Source: an uncultured Acidobacteriaceae bacterium (GTDB taxonomy: Bacteria; Acidobacteriota; Terriglobia; Terriglobales; Acidobacteriaceae). Taken from it: DNA of 64,000 nt. The stretch covers positions 82,771-146,770 of the forward strand of contig CAIMKZ010000063.1 of assembly GCA_903842065.1 (NCBI GenBank), written 5' to 3'. Positions 8,648-16,895 of this stretch are shown here, piece after piece. The stretch's first letter is position 1, and every line of letters begins with the position of its first letter. The position numbers and the translations under genes are program-made. The notes beneath the pieces were generated by a model. The model had not been told where the DNA came from and ran no database searches. It saw only the letters and a program-made list of their open reading frames with translations.

Positions 8648-8697
8648 TTACTCGTGTACAAGTGTGTAACCCTGCTGAAAGAAAGAAGGGTAGTCGA

Positions 8698-9699
8698 GTG
8701 TTGAACTTCGGCGTGATCGGATACGGATACTGGGGCCCCAATATCGTAAGAAATCTCTCCTCGGTGGAAGGCGCGCGGGTGCTGACGATCGCCGACTTGA
8801 ACCCGGCTGCCCGCAAGCGCGCCCAGGCGCTCTACCCCTCAGTGAACGTGACCGCGGACACGAACGAGGTGCTTCGGTCGAAGGATATCGACGCCGTCGC
8901 CATTATCTCGCCGGTGTGGACGCACTACGAGCTGGCCAAGGCCGCGCTTGAGAACGGCAAACACGTCTTTGTGGAGAAGCCCTTCACCAGTACCGTCGAA
9001 CAGGGGCAGGAACTGATCGAGCTGGCCTGGAAGAAGAACCTGAGGATCATGGTGGATCACACGTTCCTGTTCACCGGCGCGGTGAAGAAGATTCGCGAAC
9101 TAGTGGACAAGGGCGACGTGGGCAAGCTGTACTACTACGATTCGACGCGTGTGAACCTTGGGCTTTTCCAGCACGATATCAACGTGCTTTGGGATCTGGC
9201 ACCGCACGACCTTGCGATTATGGATTACGTACTGGGCGTGCAGCCGGAGGCCGTGGTGGCCACCGGGCAAAAGCACCTGAGCGAGCACGAGGATGTGGCG
9301 TACCTGACGCTCTACTTCCCCGACAAGCTGATCGCGCACATCAACGTGAACTGGCTCTCGCCGGTGAAGATTCGGATGACGCTGATCGCAGGCGAGAAGA
9401 AGATGCTGGTGTGGAACGACCTGGTGAACGATGAGAAGCTGCGGGTCTACGACAAGGGCATGGAAGTGACCAGCCAGGAAGGCATCTACAAGCAGCTGAT
9501 GGTCCCAAGGTCGGGCGACATGTGGTGTCCGAAGCTGGAGTCGGGAGAGGCGCTGCAGCGGGAGCTGAGCTACTTTGTGGAGTGCATCGAGAGCGGCAAG
9601 GACGCCTTTAACGACGGGCGGGCAGGACTGCGGGTGGTGAAGATGCTCAGCGCCGCCGCCGACTCGCTCAGGAAGCGGGGAGCGCAGGTATACCTATGA
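8698..9699 (+). CDS. Gfo/Idh/MocA-family NAD(P)-dependent nucleotide-sugar dehydrogenase (WlbA/WbpB-like)
   Basis: 333 residues; a GTG at 8698 seven nucleotides after AAGGG is taken as start (TTG at 8701 is equally possible). The Rossmann motif FGVIGYGYWGPNIVRN sits at the N-terminus, the EKPF sugar-binding motif near residue 95 and the HDINVLWDLAPHDLAIMDY block near 160-180. The stop overlaps the next start (ATGA), and the next gene encodes an acetyltransferase-aminotransferase fusion. That trio matches the WbpB-WbpE-WbpD logic: 3-oxidation of a UDP-GlcNAc-type uronate or hexose, transamination, N-acetylation. Product would be a diacetamido or acetamido sugar for the polysaccharide. Exact substrate is inference. 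Confidence 0.85.
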   Translation: MLNFGVIGYGYWGPNIVRNLSSVEGARVLTIADLNPAARKRAQALYPSVNVTADTNEVLRSKDIDAVAIISPVWTHYELAKAALENGKHVFVEKPFTSTVEQGQELIELAWKKNLRIMVDHTFLFTGAVKKIRELVDKGDVGKLYYYDSTRVNLGLFQHDINVLWDLAPHDLAIMDYVLGVQPEAVVATGQKHLSEHEDVAYLTLYFPDKLIAHINVNWLSPVKIRMTLIAGEKKMLVWNDLVNDEKLRVYDKGMEVTSQEGIYKQLMVPRSGDMWCPKLESGEALQRELSYFVECIESGKDAFNDGRAGLRVVKMLSAAADSLRKRGAQVYL

Positions 9700-11390
9700 C
9701 CGAGATTCAGTGCGTCGCCGCGGATGTGAAGCTGGGCAAAGACGTCCGCCTGGGCAAGTTCATCAATCTATATGGATGCAATATCGGCGACGAGACGAAG
9801 ATCGGCGCGTTCGTTGAGATACAGAAGAACGCGAGCGTAGGCAAGCGCTCAAAGATATCCAGCCACACGTTTATCTGTGAAGGCGTGGAGATTGAGGATA
9901 ACGTCTTCATCGGCCACGGCGTCATGTTTACAAACGACAGCTTTCCCCGTGCGACAACCGCCGAGGGCAACCTTCAGACCGAGGCCGACTGGAAGGTGGA
10001 GAAGACCCGGGTATGCAAGGGCGCCTCGATCGGCTCGGGGGCAACCATCCTCGCCAATGTGACCATCGGCGAGAACGCATTGGTAGGTGCAGGCAGCATG
10101 GTAACGAAAGATGTTCCCGCAAACGCAGTTGTAGCCGGCAATCCAGCAAAGGTGTTGCGCTACGTAGATCAGCCCGAAAAGAAGAATGAAAACGGTCCGA
10201 TTCCATTTCTCGATCTGGTGACGCCGCACGTCGAACTCGAGAACGAACTTGTAGAAGTCTTTCGCCGCAGCCTGCATACCGCGGGCTTTGTGGGCGGCGC
10301 GATCGTCGAGAACTTCGAGAAGGACTTTGCCGCCTACTGCCAGACGGAATATTGTGTTGGCGTCAACAGCGGCACGGACGCGCTGCGCTTTGCCTTCGTC
10401 GCCGCGGGCGTCAAGCCAGGCGATGTCGTCGTCACGGTGCCGAATACGTTCATCGCCACCAGCGAGTCGATCACGCAGGCCGGAGCACTGCCAGAGTTTG
10501 TCGATATCGACGAGGGCACCTGCAACATGTCGGTGGCGCGGCTTGAGGAGTATCTGACCAAGCAGTGCAAGCGCGACGCCTCGGGCAGGCCGATCAGCAA
10601 GCGCAGCGGCAGGCCGGTAACGGCCGTCGTCCCCGTGCACCTCTACGGGCAGATGGCCGATATGGACGGGATTCTGCGGCTGGCCAAAGAGTATGGCCTG
10701 ATCGTGATTGAAGATGCTTGCCAAGCGCATGGCGCCGAGTACTTCTCAAAGGCGAATCATCGCTGGATGAAGGCCGGTTCGATGGGGCATGCGGCCGCGT
10801 TCAGTTTTTATCCGGGCAAGAACCTGGGCGCCTGCGGCGAAGGCGGAGCACTGACCACCAACGACGCGAAGATTTCCGCGGTAGCGAAGATGCTGCGCGA
10901 GCACGGCCAGGTAAAGAAGTACTACCACGACATGGAAGGGTACAACGGCCGGCTGGATTCGATTCAGGCAGGCTTCCTGCACGTAAAGCTGCCGCATCTG
11001 CCGGGCTGGACCGCCAGCCGCCGCGACCGGGCCGCTGAATATACACGGCTGCTCGGGGGCAAGCCGGGGATCAATCTGATTCAGGAACACGAGTGGTCGC
11101 GCGCCGTCTATCACCTTTATGTGATTCGCGTGGCGGACCGCGATGGGCTGATGAAGTACCTGGGCACAAAGGGCATCGGCACAGGTATTCATTATCCGAT
11201 TCCGCTGCACCTGCAGAACGCCTATCTGGACAAGGGCTACGGCGAGGGCTCCTTCCCGGTCTCAGAGAAGTACGCCAAGGAGATTCTCTCCCTGCCCATG
11301 TTCCCGCAGCTTACATCCGAGCAGGCAGCCCGGGTTGCCGCGGAGGTGCTGGCCTATGTCGGAGATGGAAAGGCCGCAGGCGGGAAGTAA
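9696..11390 (+). CDS. fused hexapeptide N-acetyltransferase and DegT/DnrJ/EryC1 aminotransferase
   Basis: 564 residues. Residues 1-155 form a left-handed beta-helix acetyltransferase of the WbpD type (repeats such as IGAFVEIQKNASVG, NVTIGENALVGAGSMV, NAVVAGNPAKVL). Residues 168-560 are a PLP-dependent sugar aminotransferase: PFLDL start, NSGTDAL around 225, VIEDACQAHGAEY (338-349, the Asp that holds the PLP ring nitrogen) and the Schiff-base lysine K375 in FYPGKNLGACGEGGA. In most bacteria these are separate proteins; fusing them would channel an unstable keto/amino sugar. The start overlaps the dehydrogenase stop by 4 nt, so translation is coupled. Reaction order implied: oxidation, transamination, acetylation of a UDP-sugar. 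Confidence 0.88.
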   Translation: MTEIQCVAADVKLGKDVRLGKFINLYGCNIGDETKIGAFVEIQKNASVGKRSKISSHTFICEGVEIEDNVFIGHGVMFTNDSFPRATTAEGNLQTEADWKVEKTRVCKGASIGSGATILANVTIGENALVGAGSMVTKDVPANAVVAGNPAKVLRYVDQPEKKNENGPIPFLDLVTPHVELENELVEVFRRSLHTAGFVGGAIVENFEKDFAAYCQTEYCVGVNSGTDALRFAFVAAGVKPGDVVVTVPNTFIATSESITQAGALPEFVDIDEGTCNMSVARLEEYLTKQCKRDASGRPISKRSGRPVTAVVPVHLYGQMADMDGILRLAKEYGLIVIEDACQAHGAEYFSKANHRWMKAGSMGHAAAFSFYPGKNLGACGEGGALTTNDAKISAVAKMLREHGQVKKYYHDMEGYNGRLDSIQAGFLHVKLPHLPGWTASRRDRAAEYTRLLGGKPGINLIQEHEWSRAVYHLYVIRVADRDGLMKYLGTKGIGTGIHYPIPLHLQNAYLDKGYGEGSFPVSEKYAKEILSLPMFPQLTSEQAARVAAEVLAYVGDGKAAGGK

Positions 11391-11506
11391 CAAGCCGCGA
11401 TTCGTTCGATAACCCGCCTGAACACGCTACGATTCACCTGTCGCAGTTGCCGGGAGTCGTCTGTTTTGGCCTCGGTCAACCAGGCAGCAGGCCGCAAGGA
11501 GCAAGC

Positions 11507-12430
11507 ATGCCGAATCTTCCGACATACGTGCTGGTGACTCCGGCGCGCAATGAAGAAGCGATGATCGAGGGGACGATCCGTTCGGTGATTGCGCAGACGG
11601 TTCTGCCCTTGCGCTGGGTGATTGTGAGCGACGGATCGACGGACCGCACCGACGAGATTGTAAGAAGCTACTCGGCACAGTACGAATGGATTGAGCTGCT
11701 GCGCATGCCCGAGCGCACGGAGCGGCACTTTGGCGGCAAGGCCCGTGCATTTAATGCAGGCAAGGCGCTGCTCGACCATCTCTCCTACGATGCGATTGCC
11801 AGTCTCGATGCCGATCTCACTTTTGAGAGCGGCTACTTCGCCTATCTGCTTGAAAAGCTCGACGCCGATCCGCGGCTGGGCCTTGTGGGCACGCCGTATG
11901 TGGAGGCGTCGGGGGAGACCTTCGACTACGAGTTTGTCAGCATTGAACATGTCTCCGGCGCGTGCCAGATGTTCCGAAGGGCGTGCATTGAACAGATCGG
12001 TGGCTACTCGCCGGTGAAGGGCGGCACCATCGATTGCATTGCCGAGCTGACCGCGCGCATGAAGGGCTGGAGGACGCGCACCTTTACAGACATGACGACG
12101 CTGCATCACCGTCAGATGGGCACCGCGCAGCGCGGCCCGCTCGGAGCGCGCTTTCACACGGGAAAGATGGACTACGTGAAGGGCAACTCCATGCTATGGC
12201 AGTTCTTCCGCGTGCTCTATCAGTTGACCCAGAAACCGTACATGCTTCGCGGGCTGGCCATCGGCGCGGGGTATCTGTCGTCAGTGCTGCGGCATGTGGA
12301 GCGTCCGCTGGCGCCCGAACTATTGCAGTTTGTGTACCGCGAGCAGAGGGCGCGTCTGAAGGCAAAGTTCATGGGCCGCGCCTGGCAGGGGATGAACGGG
12401 CCCGGACCGCAGGACAAGCCGTTAGGATGA
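11507..12430 (+). CDS. family 2 glycosyltransferase
   Basis: 307 residues from the ATG at 11507 (AAGGAG ribosome site); the frame is open further upstream but overlaps the previous gene. GT-A fold motifs: YVLVTPARNEEAMIEGTIRS at residues 7-26, WVIVSDGSTDRTDEI, then YDAIASLDADLTFESGYFAYL carrying the metal-binding DAD. Later CQMFRRACIEQIGGY and TLHHRQMG follow. Transfers a sugar from a nucleotide donor to the lipid-linked repeat unit at the cytoplasmic face. It ends 4 bp before the next start. Donor and linkage are unknown. Confidence 0.88.
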   Translation: MPNLPTYVLVTPARNEEAMIEGTIRSVIAQTVLPLRWVIVSDGSTDRTDEIVRSYSAQYEWIELLRMPERTERHFGGKARAFNAGKALLDHLSYDAIASLDADLTFESGYFAYLLEKLDADPRLGLVGTPYVEASGETFDYEFVSIEHVSGACQMFRRACIEQIGGYSPVKGGTIDCIAELTARMKGWRTRTFTDMTTLHHRQMGTAQRGPLGARFHTGKMDYVKGNSMLWQFFRVLYQLTQKPYMLRGLAIGAGYLSSVLRHVERPLAPELLQFVYREQRARLKAKFMGRAWQGMNGPGPQDKPLG

Positions 12431-12434
12431 CGAG

Positions 12435-14270
12435 ATGAGCAGCATCGACACGGAAGCTAAAAATCGCGACGGAGCCGCGCTTGTTCAAGCGCCCCCCGAG
12501 TTGATCATTAACGCCGACGACTGGGGCCGCGACCGACTGACCACGGACCGGATTCTGGACTGCGCGCTGCGCGGATCGATCTCCTCGACGAGCGCGATGG
12601 TGTTCATGGAAGACTCCGAACGCGGCGCGGAGCTGGCTATGCAGCAGGGCGTGGACACCGGCGTGCATCTGAACATGACCACGGATTTCTCGGCGCCCGG
12701 ATGCTCTTCCGTACTGAAGGAGCATCAGCAGCGGCTGGGCCGGTTTTTGCTGAGCCATATGCGCGCCCGGATGGTGTACAGGCCCGACCTGGCGAAGTCG
12801 TTCGATTATGTGGTTCGCGCGCAGTTCGATGAATACGAACGGATCTACGGCATCCCGCCCCACCATGTGGACGGCCATCACCACATGCACCTGTGCGAGA
12901 ACATCCTGCTCCAGGGGTTGATTCCGCGCGAGCTGTTTGTGCGCCGGGGATTCACGTTCTTTGCCGACGAGAAGGGGCCGGTTGTCCGCGCCTTTCGGCA
13001 GATGCAGTATCGGCGGCTGGTGAAGCGATTCCAGGTCAGCGATCATTTCTTCGACATCCTGCCGCTGGCGCAGTCTCATTTCGACCGCATCTTTCCGCTG
13101 TGCGCCACCAGCAACGTGGAGTGCGAGTGTCATCCGGCTCTCGATCCGGAGTACAAGTTTCTGATGGAAGGCGGCCTTGAGCGCGCACTGAACGGCATTA
13201 CTGTTGCGCGCGGGTATAAGCTGCGCTCTTTCGACGGCCTGCCGAGGAAGGTGTTTACCGGTACTGCGGGTGTGGGAAGCGATGCTGCCGCTCAGGCCAC
13301 GCCTATTGAGGTTGCTTCGTCGCCGGTGCCGCATATCTGCGTGTGCCTATGCACCTATAAGCGCCCGGACCGCCTGAGGCGGCTGTTGGCGGATATCGGC
13401 AGGCAGCGGACGGGTGGGTTGTTCACGTTTTCTCTGCTGATTGTGGACAACGATGCAGCAAGATCGTCGGAAGCGGCAGTGATGGAGGCCGCGGCGGCGG
13501 CTAATCTTTCGGCGCGGTATCTGGTCGAGCCGCGGCAGGGCATCGCGCGGGCGCGCAACCTGACATTTACGAGTGCCGAGGGAGATTATCTGGCGCTGAT
13601 CGACGACGACGAGATCCCCAAAGTCGACTGGCTTCTGAGGCTGTACACAACTATCTGTGAATACGGCGTGGATGGGGTTCTGGGCCCGGTGCTGCGTCAT
13701 TTCGATCATCGGCCGCCGGCCTGGCTGGAGAAGAGCAATCTGTTGGTCCGGCGCGTGAATCCGAGCGGATCGCGAGTGTTGCGAGGCGCTTCACGCACCG
13801 GCAATGTGCTGCTGAAGCGAAGTATCGTAGCCGGCGAAGCCACGCCGTTCCGGGAGGAACTGCGGGCCGGCGAGGACCAGGACTTCTTTGACAGGAAGCT
13901 GCGGGAAGGGTATCGATTCGTCTGGTCGTCGGATGCTGTTGTATTCGAAGTGAACTCGGCGGCGCGCAGCAAATGGCAGTACTTTGTGCGCAGGACGCTG
14001 CTTCAGGGAGCCTGCGATATCTACCTGCCGGGATTTGGCCCGCGAATGATCGTTCGGAGCGCCGCGGCAGTCGTCGTATTCACTGCCAAGCTGCCGTTTT
14101 CGCTGCTGCGTGGCGGACACGGATTTATGGAAAACGTGAAGAAGCTGGCGTACCACGTGGGCAGGCTTTTGATGGCGGCAGGAATTGACCCGGTCCGCGA
14201 AGTGTATGCAACCGATGTGAGGCAGCGGAACGCCGATGGCAGCCAGCAGAAGGCTTCGGGCGGCCTGTAG
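12435..14270 (+). CDS. fused ChbG/YdjC-type carbohydrate deacetylase and family 2 glycosyltransferase
   Basis: 611 residues. Residues 22-275 carry the YdjC/ChbG polysaccharide-deacetylase-like fold: metal-binding NADDWG at 26-31, TGVHLN around 75-80 and HVDGHHHMH at 144-152. Residues 299-611 are a second enzyme, a GT2: ICVCLCTYKRPDRLRRLL, LLIVDND, ARARNLTFTSAEGDYLALID, then DDDE at 390-393 and GEDQDF further on. The two domains are joined by an Ala/Pro linker with no frameshift. The deacetylase would remove an acetyl group from an N-acetyl sugar; the GT2 would add the next sugar. Located inside the polysaccharide run, 4 bp after the preceding GT. The start ATG follows TAGGATGACGAG. Confidence 0.87.
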   Translation: MSSIDTEAKNRDGAALVQAPPELIINADDWGRDRLTTDRILDCALRGSISSTSAMVFMEDSERGAELAMQQGVDTGVHLNMTTDFSAPGCSSVLKEHQQRLGRFLLSHMRARMVYRPDLAKSFDYVVRAQFDEYERIYGIPPHHVDGHHHMHLCENILLQGLIPRELFVRRGFTFFADEKGPVVRAFRQMQYRRLVKRFQVSDHFFDILPLAQSHFDRIFPLCATSNVECECHPALDPEYKFLMEGGLERALNGITVARGYKLRSFDGLPRKVFTGTAGVGSDAAAQATPIEVASSPVPHICVCLCTYKRPDRLRRLLADIGRQRTGGLFTFSLLIVDNDAARSSEAAVMEAAAAANLSARYLVEPRQGIARARNLTFTSAEGDYLALIDDDEIPKVDWLLRLYTTICEYGVDGVLGPVLRHFDHRPPAWLEKSNLLVRRVNPSGSRVLRGASRTGNVLLKRSIVAGEATPFREELRAGEDQDFFDRKLREGYRFVWSSDAVVFEVNSAARSKWQYFVRRTLLQGACDIYLPGFGPRMIVRSAAAVVVFTAKLPFSLLRGGHGFMENVKKLAYHVGRLLMAAGIDPVREVYATDVRQRNADGSQQKASGGL

Positions 14271-14422
14271 GCCGGTTCCCGCCAGGTTTGCAGTGATGAG
14301 GCCGGCGTCGGGCATCGGCTGTGGTTGCCGTGGCGTATACGCCGAGCAACCAAGGCGCTGGTAAAGACGGCGTTGTGGAGTACAAACTAAAGTAGCGCCA
14401 ATGGGGCCAGGAGACGCAGGGG

Positions 14423-14842
14423 ATGAACTTTCATGAGGATCTGAGCCGCGCGGTGATTGCCAGGCGGGCTACCGATCGGCAGTTCGGCATCGTGATCGGA
14501 GTGGTGCTGGCGCTGATAGGAGCCAAGCTGCACCGTCACCACACGGCCTGCATCGTGCTGTTCGTGCTGGCTGCCGTATTTCTTCTTGTGGCATGGGTGT
14601 TGCCGCGGGTGCTGAAGCCGTTGAACGCGGGCTGGTCGTTTCTGGGCGAGCATCTGGCCAAAGTTACCAACCCCGTACTGATCACGCTCACGTATGTGAT
14701 TGGATTTTTGCCGCTGGCGTTGCTGATGCGCATCGCCGGCAAGGACCCGCTGCGTCTGAAGCGCGGCAACGTCAAGCAGAGCTACTGGATCGAGAAGACG
14801 GATCAGTTTCCGGCGGCCGAGTCGATGCGGCGTCAGTTTTAG
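14423..14842 (+). CDS. SxtJ-like small membrane protein
   Basis: 139 residues with hydrophobic segments at about 22-34, 40-58 and 82-102 (FGIVIGVVLALIGAKL, CIVLFVLAAVFLLVAWVLP, PVLITLTYVIGFLPLALLM). The N-terminal RRATDRQFGIVIGVVLALIG and C-terminal GKDPLRLKR / SYWIEK patterns match the SxtJ family, which is habitually encoded beside NodU/CmcH-type carbamoyltransferases. Here it is followed by a DUF5989/SxtK-like peptide and a carbamoyltransferase, the same trio. It probably anchors or assists the carbamoyltransferase at the membrane; no enzymatic role is known to me. Confidence 0.75.
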   Translation: MNFHEDLSRAVIARRATDRQFGIVIGVVLALIGAKLHRHHTACIVLFVLAAVFLLVAWVLPRVLKPLNAGWSFLGEHLAKVTNPVLITLTYVIGFLPLALLMRIAGKDPLRLKRGNVKQSYWIEKTDQFPAAESMRRQF

Positions 14843-14851
14843 GGAGAACGA

Positions 14852-14998
14852 ATGTCGATAGTGAAAGAGTTGTGGGCCTTCATGCGAATCAGGAAGAAGT
14901 TCTGGCTGCTGCCGGTGCTGATCGTGACGCTGATTGTTGGCCTGACGCTGGTGCTGGCGCCTTCGGCGATTGCACCGTTTATCTACGCGCTGTTTTAG
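14852..14998 (+). CDS. DUF5989 / SxtK-like single-span membrane peptide
   Basis: 48 residues, MSIVKELWAFMRIRKKFWLL at the start, then a single membrane helix of about 20 residues and a short polar end. It starts 9 bp after the SxtJ-like stop with an AGGGAGAACGA ribosome site and ends 15 bp before the carbamoyltransferase. The pattern of a short amphipathic start (KELWxFMRxRKKFWLLP) plus one helix is that of DUF5989 proteins, partners of O-carbamoyltransferases. Too short for most gene callers. Confidence 0.75.
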   Translation: MSIVKELWAFMRIRKKFWLLPVLIVTLIVGLTLVLAPSAIAPFIYALF

Positions 14999-15013
14999 AG
15001 TCAGGCAGGGACC

Positions 15014-16849
15014 ATGCGAATTCTCGGCATTTCGGCCTACTACCACGACAGCGCAGCGGCGCTGGTGCGCGACGGAGAACTTGTCGCCGCGGCGCAGGAA
15101 GAACGGTTTACCCGCGTCAAACACGATGCGCGGTTTCCGTTTCATGCCACCGAGTACTGTCTGCGGCAGGAGGGCGTTGGCCTTGCCGATGTGGACTTTG
15201 TCGTGTTCTACGACAAGCCGCTGCTCAAGTTCGAGCGGCTGCTGGAGACGTATCTGGCACTGGCGCCGAGCGGGCTGAAGTCGTTCCGCATGGCTTTTCC
15301 GCTGTGGGCGCGCGAGAAGCTGTTCCAAAAAAATCTGCTTTGCCGGGAGTTGAAGGGCGCCTTCGGCGTGGAACTCGACTGGGACAAGCAGTTGCTGTTT
15401 ACCGAGCACCACATCAGCCACGCAGCTAGCGCGTTTTTTCCGTCGCCGTATGACGAGGCGGCGATTCTGACCATGGACGGCGTGGGCGAGTGGGCGACAA
15501 CTTCGGCGGCCTTCGGCAAGGGCAATTCGCTCGATATACGCAAGGAGATTCACTTTCCGCACTCGCTGGGGCTGCTGTACTCGGCGTTTACTTACTACAC
15601 GGGCTTCAAGGTGAACTCGGGCGAGTACAAGGTGATGGGCCTTGCGCCCTACGGCCAGCCAGTCTACGCGCAGAAGATCTTCGACAACCTGATCGATGTG
15701 AAGGAAGACGGATCGTTCTGGCTGAATCTCGATTACTTTAACTACTGCACAGGCCTGACCATGACGAACGAGCGCTTCGACGCGCTGTTTGGAGGGCCGC
15801 CTCGCAAGCCGGAAGAGTTGCTGACGCAGCATCATATGGATCTGGCCGCTTCGATCCAGGTGGTGCTTGAGGAAGTGGTGCTGAAGCTTACGCGCGGGCT
15901 TGCAGCCGAGACGGGCTCGAAGAATCTTTGCCTGGCCGGCGGCGTGGCGCTGAACTGCGTTGCCAACGGAAGAGTTCTGCGCGAGGGGTGCTTCGAAAAT
16001 ATCTGGATTCAACCGGCGGCGGGCGATGCCGGCGGCGCGGTGGGAGCGGCTTTTGCTGCTTATCACATGGCGCTGGGCCAGCCGCGCAAGCAGTCGGCAC
16101 ACGACGGCATGAAGGGTGCGTATCTCGGGCCGGCGTTTACAGATGAAGAGATCGAGGTCCGCCTAAAGAAGATTGGAGCGGTCTATCATTCGGTTACGCA
16201 GCCGGAGATGATCGAGGCAGTGGCCGAGGCTCTGAAGAACGAGAAGGCCGTGGGCTGGGCGCAGGGCCGGATGGAGTTTGGTCCGAGGGCTCTGGGCGCG
16301 CGCTCGATCCTGGGCGACGCCCGCTCGCCGCAGATGCAGTCGATTCTGAATTTGAAGGTGAAGTATCGCGAGAGCTTTCGGCCCTTTGCGCCCTCGGTGC
16401 TGCGCGAGGATGTGAGCGAGTGGTTTGAGATGGATGTGGACAGCCCCTATATGCTTCAGGTGGCCAACGTCACGCGCAAGCACTGCACGGAGATGACCGA
16501 GGAGCAGAAGAAGCTGTTTGGCATCGAGAAGTTGAATGTGCCGCGCGGTGACATTCCCGCCGTTACGCATGTGGACTATTCGGCGCGCATCCAGACCGTA
16601 CATCGCGAGACCAATCCGCTGTATCACGCGCTGCTTGAGTCGTTCAAAGCGAAGACCGGCTGCCCGGTGGTAGTGAACACCAGCTTCAACGTGCGCGGCG
16701 AGCCGATTGTGTGCACGCCCGAGGATGCCTACGCGTGCTTCATGGGAACCGAACTCGATCTACTGGCGGTGGGCAACTATCTGCTGTGGAAAGAGGAGCA
16801 GCCCGCCGAGTTGAAACGCAACTACGAAAACGCCTTTTCCCCCGATTGA
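15014..16849 (+). CDS. NodU/CmcH/SxtI-family O-carbamoyltransferase
   Basis: 611 residues. The N-terminal half begins MRILGISAYYHDSAAALV, with EERFTRVKHD and HHISHAASAFFPSPYDEAAI (the ASKHA-like metal/nucleotide site with paired His), LTMDGVGEW, and NLCLAGGVALNCVANG. The C-terminal half has GRMEFGPRALGARSILGDAR and FRPFAPSVLRE typical of the carbamoyltransferase C domain. The enzyme makes carbamoyl-AMP from carbamoyl phosphate and ATP and transfers the carbamoyl group to a hydroxyl, here most plausibly a sugar of the exopolysaccharide or its lipid-linked repeat unit. Length and motifs complete. It directly follows its SxtJ- and SxtK-like partners. Confidence 0.92.
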   Translation: MRILGISAYYHDSAAALVRDGELVAAAQEERFTRVKHDARFPFHATEYCLRQEGVGLADVDFVVFYDKPLLKFERLLETYLALAPSGLKSFRMAFPLWAREKLFQKNLLCRELKGAFGVELDWDKQLLFTEHHISHAASAFFPSPYDEAAILTMDGVGEWATTSAAFGKGNSLDIRKEIHFPHSLGLLYSAFTYYTGFKVNSGEYKVMGLAPYGQPVYAQKIFDNLIDVKEDGSFWLNLDYFNYCTGLTMTNERFDALFGGPPRKPEELLTQHHMDLAASIQVVLEEVVLKLTRGLAAETGSKNLCLAGGVALNCVANGRVLREGCFENIWIQPAAGDAGGAVGAAFAAYHMALGQPRKQSAHDGMKGAYLGPAFTDEEIEVRLKKIGAVYHSVTQPEMIEAVAEALKNEKAVGWAQGRMEFGPRALGARSILGDARSPQMQSILNLKVKYRESFRPFAPSVLREDVSEWFEMDVDSPYMLQVANVTRKHCTEMTEEQKKLFGIEKLNVPRGDIPAVTHVDYSARIQTVHRETNPLYHALLESFKAKTGCPVVVNTSFNVRGEPIVCTPEDAYACFMGTELDLLAVGNYLLWKEEQPAELKRNYENAFSPD

Positions 16850-16895
16850 TTTGCGTGGCGCAATCGACGCCCGAAGACGAAAGTGAGAGGTCGGT

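Noticed and set aside
14387..16102. A 571-codon minus-strand frame opposite the SxtJ-K-I-like genes
   Set aside because: Arg/His/Gln-rich composition with no domain, opposite three convincing genes.
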